DNA of 34,630 nucleotides from Xylaria sp. FL1777 (taxonomy: Eukaryota; Ascomycota; Sordariomycetes; Xylariales; Xylariaceae), in NCBI GenBank assembly GCA_022578965.1, contig MU400829.1:1-34630 (forward strand), written 5' to 3'. This document shows, one piece after another, positions 34,376 to 34,630 of the stretch. The notes under the pieces are model-generated. The model saw nothing but the letters and a program-made list of their open reading frames with translations. It was not told the DNA's origin and did no database searches. Made by a program: the position numbers and the translations under genes. The stretch's first letter is position 1; each line of letters begins with the position of its first letter.

Positions 34376-34417
34376 TTTTAATTAAAACTACTTAATATTT
34401 AAATTAAAGTTTTAAAC

Positions 34418-34419
<2 letters not shown>

Positions 34420-34448
<29 letters not shown>
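34420..34448. repeat. (TAA)n microsatellite
   Basis: About nine to ten consecutive TAA units. No coding context. Confidence 0.9.
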
Positions 34449-34450
<2 letters not shown>

Positions 34451-34630
34451 TTTAATTAAATATATTTTTTATATTTAATTTAACTATAATTATAAAGATA
34501 AACTATATAATAATTATAATAATAGCTATAAAACATTAATATAAAATAAATTATAATAATAAATTAAAAATAACTTACTTGTTTATAATAATAAGTTTAA
34601 TATTAAAGCTTAATTATAAAAATTATATAA
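34449..34630. other. AT-only tail of the window
   Basis: Low-complexity AT sequence with no visible gene, repeat unit or element end. Confidence 0.6.

Noticed and set aside
1..34630. Natively AT-rich genome (mitochondrial DNA, Plasmodium, anaerobic gut fungus)
   Set aside because: Recognisable elements carry stops at Gln/Trp positions, and paired copies differ mostly by transitions, so the AT bias was acquired by mutation. No mitochondrial genes, rRNA or tRNAs are seen.

Overview
The window looks like an AT isochore of a filamentous ascomycete (Pezizomycotina) made almost wholly of transposon copies damaged by repeat-induced point mutation (RIP). The case for this is that duplicated elements are recognisable, that paired copies differ mostly by C-to-T and G-to-A transitions, and that the reading frames stay in register over kilobases while being full of TAA/TAG codons where Gln and Trp would stand. 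I find no intact host gene, no rRNA and no complete tRNA. The lineage is inferred; I cannot name a species.

Layout. 1-240: a 10-bp tandem repeat and AGTACT-rich sequence. 241-4613: very AT-rich relics that I cannot classify. 4614-6840 and 7803-10024: two copies of one 2.19-kb element in inverted, tail-to-tail orientation, each with its own target-site duplication (17 and 14 bp). 11275-19887: a complete Ty3/Gypsy chromovirus on the minus strand, 8.6 kb long because a 734-bp SINE-like element (11603-12336) inserted in it. 19888-21351: AT-rich spacer. 21352-29221: a second, better preserved complete copy of the same Gypsy family on the plus strand (7,860 bp, two 193-bp LTRs). 29222-31690: relic sequence ending in the same 3' tail as the 2.19-kb and SINE-like elements. 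31691-34146: AT-rich relics with a local duplication and a 16-bp tandem repeat. 34147-34302: three 52-bp units, each able to form a long hairpin. 34420-34448: a (TAA)n microsatellite.

The Gypsy copies are head to head: their 5' LTRs face each other across 1.47 kb, giving two 7.5-8 kb inverted arms. In the right copy, gag (CCHC knuckle relic) and one uninterrupted pol frame (protease, RT, RNase H, integrase, chromodomain) can be read. Downstream of pol, on the opposite strand, lies a further frame of about 510 codons with the same RIP-type stops; it may be an antisense accessory gene and is the least familiar part of the element. A second theme is a short 3' tail shared by three otherwise unrelated bodies, all apparently retroposed, which resembles a LINE/SINE partnership.
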